From PFJX01 sp964542455 (GTDB lineage Bacteria; Pseudomonadota; Gammaproteobacteria; Burkholderiales; Thiobacillaceae): a DNA stretch of 64,000 bases. Each line of letters starts with the position of its first letter. Position 1 is the first letter of the stretch. Below, in pieces: positions 32,351 to 41,002 of the stretch. The stretch spans positions 9,342-73,341 of the forward strand of contig CAZIUC010000019.1 of the NCBI GenBank assembly GCA_964542455.1. The letters run 5' to 3'. The position numbers and the translations under genes were made by a program. Below the pieces are notes generated by a model, which was given only the letters and a program-made list of their open reading frames with translations, was not told where the DNA came from and did not search any database.

Positions 32351-33490
32351 TCATGGCTCGATTTCCGGGTAAGCCACTGCGAATGCGGCATTGATCAGGA
32401 TGACGGCGACGATGCTGCGCACCACGGTCGAAGTGGTGTGCAGGCCGACACTGCGCGCATCGCGCTTTACCGTAAAGCCGCTGTGGCAGGCGATCAGGGC
32501 GATGGCGGCGGCGAAGACCGGGGTTTTACTCAGGCCGAACAACACCGTGTTCAGGGGCAGCACATCCCGCAGGCGGTCGTAGAAGTTGACGGCGGATATG
32601 CCCAGGCTCCAGGCGGCGACATGGGCGGCGCCGATCATGCCGGCGACATCGGCGACGAAGGTGAGCAGGGGCAGCATCAGGACGATGGCGAACAGGCGCG
32701 GCAGCACCAGCACCTGGAATGGCGACAGGCCGAGGGTGACGATGGCGTCGATTTCCTGGTTCACCTTCATGGCGCCCAGGTGCGCGGTGAAGGCGGCGCC
32801 GGAACGGCCGGCCATCAGCACGGCGGTGATCAGGGGCGCCATTTCACGGGCGATACCGATGCCGACGCCGTCCACCACCAGATGGTTGGCACTGAATTTC
32901 TGCATCTGGATACCGAGCAGGTAAGCGAATACCACGCCGATCAGGTAGCTCATCAGCATGACGATGGGGATGGCGCGCAGGCCGACCATTTCCAGTTGCA
33001 CGAACAATTCGCGCCAACGCATCAGGCCGGGATGCCGCGCCAGGTGCCATAACGCCTGGCCGGTCCGGCCGATGAAGGCCATGCCGGCGCGGGTGCCGCG
33101 GGCAATGGCCCAGGCATGCCAGCCGACCACCTGGTTGAGGCCGCGGCGGCCGCGCCGTCGCGAAGCGGGCGCGACCACGCCGCGCCGCCCCGCCACCAGC
33201 TTGAGAAGGGCGAGTCCCTGTGCGTTGAAACCTGCCAGACTCAGATGCGGGAAGGGGATGCCGAGGCGGTCGAGATGGCTGATCAGGTGATTCGCCCCGG
33301 CGCTGTCCAGCATGCTCAGTCCGCCGCCGTCGAGCCGCAAGGGCTGGAGCGGGTCGACGGTCAGGGTGTTCAGGTGGGCCCGCAATTCCACCAGTCGCGC
33401 CAGGGTCCAGGCGCCGCGCAGATGCAACACCTGCCCATCCACACCAACCTCCAGGTGGCAACAGGGTTCGGGCAGGATGGCGTTTGACAT
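32351..33490 (-). CDS. MlaE-family permease with N-terminal STAS domain
   Basis: The 379-residue protein has an N-terminal STAS-like domain (about 10-105: LHLRGAWTLARLVEL, LDGGGLSMLDSAGANHLI) fused to an MlaE permease of five or six helices (about 160-375: MLMSYLIGVVFAYLLGIQM, PLITAVLMAGRSGAAFTAHLG, MKVNQEIDAIVTLGL). In E. coli the STAS part is the separate MlaB subunit. It forms the inner-membrane channel of the MCE lipid transporter with the downstream ATPase and MCE protein. Confidence 0.94.
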   Translation of the reverse strand: MSNAILPEPCCHLEVGVDGQVLHLRGAWTLARLVELRAHLNTLTVDPLQPLRLDGGGLSMLDSAGANHLISHLDRLGIPFPHLSLAGFNAQGLALLKLVAGRRGVVAPASRRRGRRGLNQVVGWHAWAIARGTRAGMAFIGRTGQALWHLARHPGLMRWRELFVQLEMVGLRAIPIVMLMSYLIGVVFAYLLGIQMQKFSANHLVVDGVGIGIAREMAPLITAVLMAGRSGAAFTAHLGAMKVNQEIDAIVTLGLSPFQVLVLPRLFAIVLMLPLLTFVADVAGMIGAAHVAAWSLGISAVNFYDRLRDVLPLNTVLFGLSKTPVFAAAIALIACHSGFTVKRDARSVGLHTTSTVVRSIVAVILINAAFAVAYPEIEP

Positions 33491-33495
33491 GGCGT

Positions 33496-33659
33496 TAGTA
33501 GTCAGTCATGCCGAAACGAAGACATGAAACGGCGGCTTTTCCCGCCATGCATCGTTGCATCCCCTTGCCGTATACCCCATACGGCTGCGGGGCCGCGCCT
33601 CGCCTGACAACAAAATCCATCCATTTCATCTATCTCCGTTTCAGCATGACTGACTACTA
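33496..33659. mobile_element. Probable MITE with 21-bp terminal inverted repeats and TA duplication
   Basis: The left end, 33498-33518, reads GTAGTCAGTCATGCCGAAAC and onward. The right end, 33637-33657, is its inverse with one mismatch. Both ends are bordered by TA (33496-33497 and 33658-33659), as left by IS630/mariner-type transposases. The 160-base interior has no gene and carries a small GCCGTAT/ATACGGC hairpin. No transposase lies in the window. Confidence 0.72.
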
Positions 33660-33673
33660 GAGAGCGGGCTGGT

Positions 33674-35035
33674 TCATTCCGCCAGCCGCCGCAACAGGCG
33701 TTCGTGGATGCCGCCGAAACCGCCGTTGCTCATCACCAGCACCTGGTCGCCAGGTTTAACGGCGTTGGCGATGGCTTCCACCAGTTCGCCGAGATCGGCA
33801 TGGATGCTGGCCTGTGCGCCCAGGGGGGCGAGGGCGCCGGCCGCGTCCCAGTCGATGCCGCCGCTGTAGCAGAAGACGTGGTCGGCATCTTTCAGGCTGG
33901 CGGCGAGCTGTGCCTTCATCACCCCCAGCTTCATGGTGTTGGAACGCGGCTCCAGCACCGCCAGGATGCGGGCGCCGCCGACGCTCGCGCGCAGGCCGGC
34001 CAGGGTGAGGCGAATCGCGGTGGGGTGGTGGGCGAAATCGTCGAAAATTTTTACGCCCTTGATTTCGCCGCGTAGTTCCATGCGCCGCTTCACATTCTCG
34101 AAACGGCCAAGGGCGGCGCAGGCATCCTTGCTCGGCACCCCGGCATGGCGCGCGGCGGCGATGGCGGCGAGCGCGTTCATGCGGTTGTGCTCGCCTTGCA
34201 ACGACCAGTCGACGCGGCCCTGGAGGCTGGCGCCAAGATAAACATCGAAACCGGATTCCGTGATGTTTTCGCCATGCCAGCCCGAGTTCACGCCGAAGCG
34301 CTCCACCGGCGTCCAGCAGCCGCGCTGTATCACCCGCTCCAGGCTTTCCTCGCGGCCGTTGGCGACGATCAGGCCGTTGCCGGGCACAGTGCGTACCAGA
34401 TGGTGGAACTGGGTTTCGATGGCGGCGAGGTCGGGAAAGATGTCGGCGTGGTCATATTCCAGGTTGTTCAGGATGACCGTACGCGGGTGGTAATGAACGA
34501 ACTTGGAACGCTTGTCGAAGAAGGCGGTGTCGTATTCGTCGGCCTCGATCACGAAGAACGGCGAGTCCGGAACGGACGTGCCCGCCAGGCGCGCGGAGAC
34601 GCCGAAGTTCATCGGCACGCCGCCGATCAGATAGCCGGGTGAAAGGCCACAGTCTTCCAGTATCCAGGCCAGCATCGAGGCGGTGGTGGTCTTGCCGTGG
34701 GTGCCGGCGGCGGCCAGCACCCATTTGTTTTGCAGCACGTTTTCCGCCAGCCATTGCGGCCCGGATAGGTAGGGCAGGCCGCGATTGAGAATTTCCTCCA
34801 TGAGCGGCTGCTTGCCGCGCGCCACCACGTTGCCGATGACCCAGATGTCCGGCTCCAACGCCAGTTGTTCGACGCCGAAACCCTCGATCAGGCGGATGCC
34901 CTGGGCTTCCAGTTGCGTGCTCATGGGCGGATAGACATTGGCGTCGCAGCCGGTGACGGTGTGGCCGGCCTGGCGGGCGATGACGGCGATGCCGCCCATG
35001 AATGTGCCGCAGATGCCGAGGATGTGGAGATGCAT
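33674..35035 (-). CDS. mpl: UDP-N-acetylmuramate:L-alanyl-gamma-D-glutamyl-meso-diaminopimelate ligase
   Basis: The 453-residue Mur-ligase paralogue begins MHLHILGICGTFMGGIA and has the ATP site AAAGTHGKTTTASML (about 108-122), the tail motif EADEYDTAFFDKRSKF, and FDDFAHHPTAI near residue 320. It attaches recycled tripeptide to UDP-MurNAc, bypassing de novo peptide synthesis. It is followed by the APS kinase fusion on the upstream side and a MITE on the downstream side. NagZ (49.3 kb) and the NamZ-like enzyme (4 kb) serve related recycling steps. Confidence 0.96.
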   Translation of the reverse strand: MHLHILGICGTFMGGIAVIARQAGHTVTGCDANVYPPMSTQLEAQGIRLIEGFGVEQLALEPDIWVIGNVVARGKQPLMEEILNRGLPYLSGPQWLAENVLQNKWVLAAAGTHGKTTTASMLAWILEDCGLSPGYLIGGVPMNFGVSARLAGTSVPDSPFFVIEADEYDTAFFDKRSKFVHYHPRTVILNNLEYDHADIFPDLAAIETQFHHLVRTVPGNGLIVANGREESLERVIQRGCWTPVERFGVNSGWHGENITESGFDVYLGASLQGRVDWSLQGEHNRMNALAAIAAARHAGVPSKDACAALGRFENVKRRMELRGEIKGVKIFDDFAHHPTAIRLTLAGLRASVGGARILAVLEPRSNTMKLGVMKAQLAASLKDADHVFCYSGGIDWDAAGALAPLGAQASIHADLGELVEAIANAVKPGDQVLVMSNGGFGGIHERLLRRLAE

Positions 35036-35061
35036 GCGATTTCGGGTTTGGGTTTCGGTCG

Positions 35062-36759
35062 TCAGCGCAGGTAGCCTTCGTGCTCCAGTTTCAGCACGAT
35101 CATCTGCACGGCTTCATCGACGCTATAGCGGGCGGTGTCGATGACAAGTTCCGGGTTTTCCGGGATCTCGTAGGGGTCGGAAACACCGGTGAATTCGGGA
35201 ATCAGGCCGGCGCGCGCCTTCGCGTAGAGGCCTTTGCGGTCGCGTCCTTCACACACCTCGACGGAGGTGGAAATGTGTACCTCGATGAAGCCCCCCCACT
35301 GCTCGATCATGGCGCGTACATCACGCCGGGTCTGTTGGTAGGGCGCGATCGGCGCGCAGATGGCGGTGCCGCCGTGCTTGCTGATTTCACTGGCGACGAA
35401 GCCGATGCGACGGATGTTGATGTCGCGGTGCGCCTTGGAAAATCCCAGCTCCGAGGACAGATGTTTGCGCACGATGTCGCCGTCCAGAAGCGAGACACGG
35501 CGCCCGCCCATTTCCATCAGGCGCACGGTGAGCGCGCGCGCCACGGTGGACTTTCCCGAACCGGAAAGGCCGGTAAAAAACACGGTATAGCCCTGGCTGC
35601 CGCGCGGTGGATAAGCTTTACGCAATACTTCGATGACTTCCGGATAGGAGAACCATTCCGGCACCTTCAGGCCTTGCATCAGGCGCCGCGCCAGTTCCGG
35701 CCCGCTCATGCTCTGGCCGCGCGCGCCGTTCGGCTTGTCCGCTTCGGCCAGCCATTCGTCGCGGTCTTCCACGTAGACCAGGCGCGGGAACGGCACCAGG
35801 GTCACGCCCAGGCTCGCGCGCGCCAAAGCGAAGGCGGCATCCTTGTCCAGATTGGGGGTGTCCGCGCCGCGTCGACGGCGCCCCTCTATCGGGGTCTCGC
35901 CGCCGGTGACCAGCAGGGTGCAACCATAGTTGCGCGCCATGATGGCTTTCATCAGGGTCTTGCGCGGCCCCGCCGCCCACGGCGTCATCGGGTTCAGCGC
36001 CAACATCGAGGTGGCCGCCGGCAGGCGCGGCATCAGGGCCTGGCAGGCGCGGACCAGGGCGAAATGGCCGGATTCCATCACCGGGTCGGCGCCCGCGACG
36101 GCGTGGATCAGCAGGTTGGCTTCCTCGCGCATGGCGGCGCGCAGAAGAAATTCGTGTTGCGGCCGATGCAGCGGTTGGCCGGCCTGATAGGCCATGACCC
36201 GGCGCCAGCCCTGGCGCGCGAACTGCTCGCGCATCTCGGCAGGGGTCAGGCGCAGGGCGAGGAAATCATGGCGGGCTGGCAAGGCGACGCCGTCCAGGCG
36301 ACCCGCGACGTAATACTGGCCGGCCTCCGCTTGCGAGCGCGCCAGCGGCACGCCGGAGGCTTCGGCCAGGCGCATCTCGCTTTCCGGATCGGCGGCCCAG
36401 ACTTCGGAAATGCGCAGGACGGCGGGCATGAAACCTTCGCCGTCGCGCAGCGCCACGCTCTGGCCGGGGGACAGTTTTTCCGCGGTTTTGGCCGGCAAAA
36501 CCAGCAGCACCGGACGCGGCCAGAAAGTGCCGTCAGGAAGCTCCAGGCCGGATAGCACGGACTCCAGTTCGGCCTTGCCCATGTAGCCGGTGAGCGGCGA
36601 CAGGGCGCCGTTCAGGAGCAACTCCAGTTCGCATATCTGCTTCCAGGAGAGGTCGATGGAATCCAGGCCCAGTGCTTCCCGCTTGATTTCCTGGGCGTGT
36701 TCCGGGGCGGTGATCAAATTGACCAGGGCGCCGCCATAAGGGGAGATCAGGGTGTCCAT
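35062..36759 (-). CDS. APS kinase fused to a degenerate ATP-sulfurylase-like domain
   Basis: The start at MDTLISPYGGALVNL (36759) gives 565 residues. Residues 1-375 have the PUA-like and sulfurylase folds, but the catalytic QTRNPxHRxHE is replaced by QAGQPLHRPQHE (192-203), and the GRDHAG loop by TGGETPIE. Residues 388-565 form a complete APS kinase: Walker A GLSGSGKST (397-405), LDGDIVRKHL and FIEVHISTSVEVCEGRDRKGLY. This matches the Thiobacillus denitrificans protein Tbd_0210, shown by structure to be a hexameric APS kinase without sulfurylase activity. The role of the dead domain is unknown. Annotations as bifunctional Sat/CysC would be misleading. Confidence 0.92.
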   Translation of the reverse strand: MDTLISPYGGALVNLITAPEHAQEIKREALGLDSIDLSWKQICELELLLNGALSPLTGYMGKAELESVLSGLELPDGTFWPRPVLLVLPAKTAEKLSPGQSVALRDGEGFMPAVLRISEVWAADPESEMRLAEASGVPLARSQAEAGQYYVAGRLDGVALPARHDFLALRLTPAEMREQFARQGWRRVMAYQAGQPLHRPQHEFLLRAAMREEANLLIHAVAGADPVMESGHFALVRACQALMPRLPAATSMLALNPMTPWAAGPRKTLMKAIMARNYGCTLLVTGGETPIEGRRRRGADTPNLDKDAAFALARASLGVTLVPFPRLVYVEDRDEWLAEADKPNGARGQSMSGPELARRLMQGLKVPEWFSYPEVIEVLRKAYPPRGSQGYTVFFTGLSGSGKSTVARALTVRLMEMGGRRVSLLDGDIVRKHLSSELGFSKAHRDINIRRIGFVASEISKHGGTAICAPIAPYQQTRRDVRAMIEQWGGFIEVHISTSVEVCEGRDRKGLYAKARAGLIPEFTGVSDPYEIPENPELVIDTARYSVDEAVQMIVLKLEHEGYLR

Positions 36760-36769
36760 GTGGAGCCGC

Positions 36770-37723
36770 TCAGGGGTAGGTTGTGAAAAAGGCGGCGATG
36801 AAGTCGGGAATGCGCGTTTCCGGCAGCACGTTGATACCAGCCGCCGCCTTGCGGCCACCGCCGGTTTCAAACCGTTGGCACAACTCATCGGCGCCGCGTT
36901 TGTCGGCCAGCGGCGCGCGCACACTGACCACGAAGTGGCCCTTGGGGGAGCGGGTCAGCAGGGCATGCGCGCGATTGGGGTTCGCTGTCGCCAGGTCATT
37001 GGCATAGACGCCGGAGACGCGCCGAGCCCAGGCGGCATCCGGAAGGATGAACACGGCGCCGGATGAGCGCGCCTCGCTTGGCCGCGCGGCGGCCGCGCGC
37101 GCCATGTCGGCGGCATAGCCCTGGCTCAAGGTCTGGAACTGGGGGGAGTCCTGGATAAAGGCGAAGGGATCGGCATAGTCGGACAAGCCGCGGTAGAGGT
37201 CGGCCGGGTGAAAGTGAAGATCTTCCAGGCTCTCTCCGTAGCCGTTGTAATTCAGGCACTCGCCCAAGGCGCGCAACTGGTCGAGTTGCTCGGTGGAAAG
37301 GTCCAGGGATTCGGCGGCACGCCGGGCGGCGTCATGCAGGTTGTCGCCGAAAGCGGCGGTCACCGCCCAAATGCGATGTTTGCCGCCGATAAAGCGATCC
37401 ACCAGCAGACTGGTGCAGACGTCGGCGGCGGTGTCGATCGTGGCCTGGAAATTCGGGTTCACAGGCAGCTCGCCCGGGTTGTGATGATCGAACCAGCGCA
37501 CCTTGACGCCTTTCTCCAATAGCGCGGCCAGGGGGGCGGCGTTTTTCTCCACCGCGATATCCAGGGCGAGGATGCTGTCGCCGGCCCGTGCATCAATTTT
37601 TTTCAGCAGGCCGATGTCGCGTTTGACTCCGGTAATCAGCGTGGACTGTGCCGGTTCGGCCAAGCGCATCTGATGCAGGGCACAGATGCCATCCGCATCC
37701 CCGTTGAAAGCGTCGAATAACAT
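36770..37723 (-). CDS. DHH-family phosphoesterase
   Basis: The start at MLFDAFNGDADGICALHQ (37723) follows AGGGA and gives 317 residues. DHH motifs are FNGDADGI (I), LALDIAVEKN (II, with Asp) and WFDHHNPGE (III). The C-terminal DHHA1-like part has GGGRKAAAGIN, where many members have GGGH. Such stand-alone proteins include nanoRNases and cyclic-dinucleotide phosphodiesterases. Which activity applies here cannot be told. It ends 10 bases before the APS kinase fusion start, so they probably share a transcript. Confidence 0.85.
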   Translation of the reverse strand: MLFDAFNGDADGICALHQMRLAEPAQSTLITGVKRDIGLLKKIDARAGDSILALDIAVEKNAAPLAALLEKGVKVRWFDHHNPGELPVNPNFQATIDTAADVCTSLLVDRFIGGKHRIWAVTAAFGDNLHDAARRAAESLDLSTEQLDQLRALGECLNYNGYGESLEDLHFHPADLYRGLSDYADPFAFIQDSPQFQTLSQGYAADMARAAAARPSEARSSGAVFILPDAAWARRVSGVYANDLATANPNRAHALLTRSPKGHFVVSVRAPLADKRGADELCQRFETGGGRKAAAGINVLPETRIPDFIAAFFTTYP

Positions 37724-37800
37724 TATTTCCCTTCGCTGTTCGTTGAGTCGCAAGGTTGGACGTGACAGGATGCAACGCCTGCTTACCTCATTTATCGGCC

Positions 37801-38868
37801 GTGTCCTCGAATCCGCGTCCCGCCCTGCTGTTTCTGGTCCTATATACGGCGTTGATAGCCTTCGGCAGTTTGTATCCGTTTGCCGGGCTGAAGGGGCTGG
37901 AATATTGGTCGGGCGAGTTTATCACGGCCCCTTTGCCCCGCTTTATCACGCGTAGCGACATCTCCACCAACCTGCTGGCCTACCTGCCTCTGGGTTATGC
38001 CCTGGCCTTGCGGTTCGGGCTGCCGCGTCGGCGTCTGCGCGCCATTCTGCTTGCCATGTTTGTCGGTTTTTCTTACAGCCTGAGCATGGAAAGTCTGCAG
38101 CAATTGTTACCCGGCCGCATCGCCTCGAATCTGGATGTATTTCTCAATACGCTGGGTGCGCTCGCCGGCGCCTTGCTGACCTTGCACCATCAGCGTTGGT
38201 TGCGTGCCGGTCGGGCGGTGCGGCGCTGGCGTGTGCGCTGGTTCCTGGCCACGCCGACGGCCGATTTTGGCCTCTGGCTGCTGCTGCTCTGGGTGCTCGC
38301 GCAGTTCACGCTTCATCCCTTCCCCGGCGCGGGTTGGCTGGGTCTGCACCTGCGCCCATTCGACACGCCACCGGGAGGACTGGACCAGATCAACTGGCCC
38401 TGGTTTGCCGCCGTCTGGCTGGAAATGGCCGCACTCGGCGCCTTCGCCGCCAGCCTCCTGCGGCCGGGGCGTTATGTCGGCGCCGTGCTTTCCCTGCTGG
38501 TGGTGGCGTTCGCGATCAAACTGTTGGCGGCCACGATGTTGCTGAAGCTGAAGGTGGTGGGTGGCGTGCTTTCCCTGGAAACCCTGGCCGCCTTCGTCCT
38601 GGCGTTCTGGTTCCTGCTCATCCCTCAGGTTTCCCGGCGCCGCCATGCGGCCGCCCTGCTGCTTCTCGTCATTATTCTGGGGGTGCGCGTGGCATTGGCC
38701 GGCTATCTGTTCTGGCCGGCTGCCAGTGTGTTCAACATCGTCGGCCTGGCCAAGGCCAGTGCCTCGCTCTGGCCGTATCTGGCTTTGGGGGTGCTGGTGG
38801 CGCTTGGACGACGGACGGGAGGTGGCGGAGATAACGCACGGCCGGCCCATGAAAAAGAGCGGCCGTAG
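37801..38868 (+). CDS. VanZ-like membrane protein
   Basis: With the GTG at 37801 the protein has 355 residues. A TTG at 37756 would add 15. The first 130 residues resemble VanZ (LFLVLYTALIAFGSLYPF, STNLLAYLPLGYALAL, SLSMESLQQLLPGRIASNLDVFLNTLGALAGA). The rest has six or more further helices without recognised motifs, so it is longer than a minimal VanZ. It is divergent from the DHH gene. Its last codons lie inside the terminator hairpin. The function of VanZ proteins outside glycopeptide resistance is unclear. Confidence 0.85.
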   Translation: MSSNPRPALLFLVLYTALIAFGSLYPFAGLKGLEYWSGEFITAPLPRFITRSDISTNLLAYLPLGYALALRFGLPRRRLRAILLAMFVGFSYSLSMESLQQLLPGRIASNLDVFLNTLGALAGALLTLHHQRWLRAGRAVRRWRVRWFLATPTADFGLWLLLLWVLAQFTLHPFPGAGWLGLHLRPFDTPPGGLDQINWPWFAAVWLEMAALGAFAASLLRPGRYVGAVLSLLVVAFAIKLLAATMLLKLKVVGGVLSLETLAAFVLAFWFLLIPQVSRRRHAAALLLLVIILGVRVALAGYLFWPAASVFNIVGLAKASASLWPYLALGVLVALGRRTGGGGDNARPAHEKERP

Positions 38869-38878
38869 CCGCTCTTTT
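38853..38878. terminator. Bidirectional terminator between VanZ-like gene and acs
   Basis: AAAAGAGCGGC (38853-38863) pairs perfectly with GCCGCTCTTTT (38868-38878) around a CGTA loop. A/T runs on both sides allow termination of both converging genes. The VanZ-like stop codon (TAG) falls within the loop and second arm. Confidence 0.9.
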
Positions 38879-38895
38879 GTACTCAAGGTGTTGTC

Positions 38896-40884
38896 TTACT
38901 TCACCACTTCCTTCAACTGGTCCAGGATCGCCGGATTCTCCAGGGTGGAGATGTCGGAGGTGATTTCCTCGCCCTTGGCCAGGGTGCGAAGCAGGCGGCG
39001 CATGATCTTGCCGGAACGGGTTTTCGGCAGGTTGTCGCCGAAGCGGATTTCGTCCGGCTTGGCGATCGGGCCGATCTCGTGGGCGACATGGGCGCGCAGA
39101 TCGTTGACGATCTGCTTGGCTTCATCGCCCACCGGGCGGGTGCGTTTCAGCACCACGTAAGCGACGATGGCCTCGCCCTTGACGTCGTGCGGCTTGCCGA
39201 CCACTGCGGCTTCCGCCACCAGGGGGTGCGAGACCAGCGCGGATTCGATTTCCATCGTGCCCATGCGGTGGCCGGAGACGTTCAGCACGTCGTCGATGCG
39301 GCCCATGATGGTGAAGTAGCCGGTCTGCGCGTCACGCACCGCGCCGTCGCCGGCCAGGTAGAGCTTGCCGCCCAGGTCTTCTGGGAAGTAGCTCTTCTTG
39401 AACCGCTCCGGGTCGTTCCAGATGGTGCGGATCATCGCCGGCCAGGGGCGCTTGATGACCAGGAAGCCGCCCTTGCCCCATTCCACGTCATGTCCGGCCT
39501 CATCCACCACGGAGACCATGATGCCGGGGAAGGGCAGGGTGCAGGAACCGGGCACCAGCGGGGTGACGCCGGGCAGCGGGGTGATGACGTGGCCGCCGGT
39601 CTCGGTCTGCCAGAAGGTGTCCATGACCGGGCATTTTCCGCCGCCGATATTGTCGTGGTACCACATCCAGGCTTCCGGGTTGATCGGTTCGCCGACCGAG
39701 CCGAGCACGCGCAGGCTGGTGAGATCGTAGTTGCGCGGATGTGCCGCCGGATTGGCGTCGGCCGCCTTGATCAGGGAGCGGATTGCGGTCGGCGCGGTAT
39801 AGAAGATGTTGACCTTGTGCTCCTGGATCATCTTCCAGAAACGGCCGGCGTCGGGATAGGTGGGCACGCCCTCGAACACGATCTCGGTGCCGCCGCACGC
39901 CAGCGGGCCGTAGGTGATGTAGGTATGGCCGGTGACCCAGCCGATGTCGGCGGTGCACCAGAACACGTCGTCGGGCTTCAGGTCGAAAGTCCATTTGGTA
40001 GTGAGGATGGCGTGCAGCAGATAGCCGCCGGTGGAGTGCTGCACGCCCTTGGGCTTGCCGGTCGAGCCGGAGGTGTAGAGCAGGAACAGCGGATGCTCGG
40101 CATCCACCCATTCCGGCTCGCAGGTGTCGGATTGATTGGCCACCACGTCATGCCACCACAGGTCGCGGCCGGCCATCATGTTGGCGGGGCCGCCGCTGCG
40201 CTGGTAGACCACCACGTTCTTGATCGAGCCGGTACCGGACAGGGTCAGTGCTTCGTCCACGGCGGGTTTCAGCGGGATATTCTTGCCGCCGCGGCATTGT
40301 TCGTCGGCGGTGATGATCAGCACCGCGCCGGCGTCCTCGATACGGTCGCGCAGGGACTGCGCGGAGAAGCCGCCGAACACCACGGAGTGGGTGGCGCCGA
40401 TACGGGCGCAGGCCTGCATGGCCACCACACCTTCGATCGACATGGGCAGGTAGATGATGACGCGGTCACCCTTCTTCACGCCCAGCTTCTTCAGCGCGTT
40501 GGCGAATTGGGCGGTGCGGGCAAGCAGTTCCTTGTAAGTGACCTTGGTGACTTCACCTTTGTCGGCTTCGAAGATGATCGCGACCTTGTCGCCCAGGCCG
40601 GCTTCGACATTCTTGTCCAGACAGTTATAGGAGGCGTTCAGCTTGCCGTCCGGAAACCACTTGTAGAAGGGGGCGTTGGATTCGTCGAGTACCGTATTGA
40701 ATGGTGTTTTCCAGACCAGATGTTCCTTGGCGAGCGTGCCCCAGAAACCTTCGTAGTCGGCTTCCGCTTCGGCGCACAGCGCCTTGTAGGCATCCATGCC
40801 GGAGACGTTGGCCTGGGCCACGAATTCCGGGGAGGGATTGAATACTCGGTTTTCGTGCAGGACGGATTCGATGGTGGTGCTCAT
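38896..40884 (-). CDS. acs: Acetyl-CoA synthetase
   Basis: The start at MSTTIESVLHENRVFNPS (40884), after GGAGA, gives 662 residues. AMP-forming motifs are YTSGSTGKPKGVQHSTGGYL (P-loop), DTFWQTETGGH and YLAGDGAVRDAQTGYF. The C-terminal acetylation lysine lies in PKTRSGKIMRRLLR. It activates acetate to acetyl-CoA. A longer open frame upstream of 40884 overlaps the start of glnE and is not needed. acs and glnE are divergent with 118 bases between the starts. Confidence 0.98.
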   Translation of the reverse strand: MSTTIESVLHENRVFNPSPEFVAQANVSGMDAYKALCAEAEADYEGFWGTLAKEHLVWKTPFNTVLDESNAPFYKWFPDGKLNASYNCLDKNVEAGLGDKVAIIFEADKGEVTKVTYKELLARTAQFANALKKLGVKKGDRVIIYLPMSIEGVVAMQACARIGATHSVVFGGFSAQSLRDRIEDAGAVLIITADEQCRGGKNIPLKPAVDEALTLSGTGSIKNVVVYQRSGGPANMMAGRDLWWHDVVANQSDTCEPEWVDAEHPLFLLYTSGSTGKPKGVQHSTGGYLLHAILTTKWTFDLKPDDVFWCTADIGWVTGHTYITYGPLACGGTEIVFEGVPTYPDAGRFWKMIQEHKVNIFYTAPTAIRSLIKAADANPAAHPRNYDLTSLRVLGSVGEPINPEAWMWYHDNIGGGKCPVMDTFWQTETGGHVITPLPGVTPLVPGSCTLPFPGIMVSVVDEAGHDVEWGKGGFLVIKRPWPAMIRTIWNDPERFKKSYFPEDLGGKLYLAGDGAVRDAQTGYFTIMGRIDDVLNVSGHRMGTMEIESALVSHPLVAEAAVVGKPHDVKGEAIVAYVVLKRTRPVGDEAKQIVNDLRAHVAHEIGPIAKPDEIRFGDNLPKTRSGKIMRRLLRTLAKGEEITSDISTLENPAILDQLKEVVK

Positions 40885-41002
40885 GACAGGCGTCTCCTTA
40901 GTTGGCAACTGAGCGGTAGTGACGGGAAATCCAAAGTGTTCCTCCCCCAAGGAAGGCGCAAAATTAGGCCACTTCCAGCTATTTGGCATTTTGCACTGCA
41001 AC

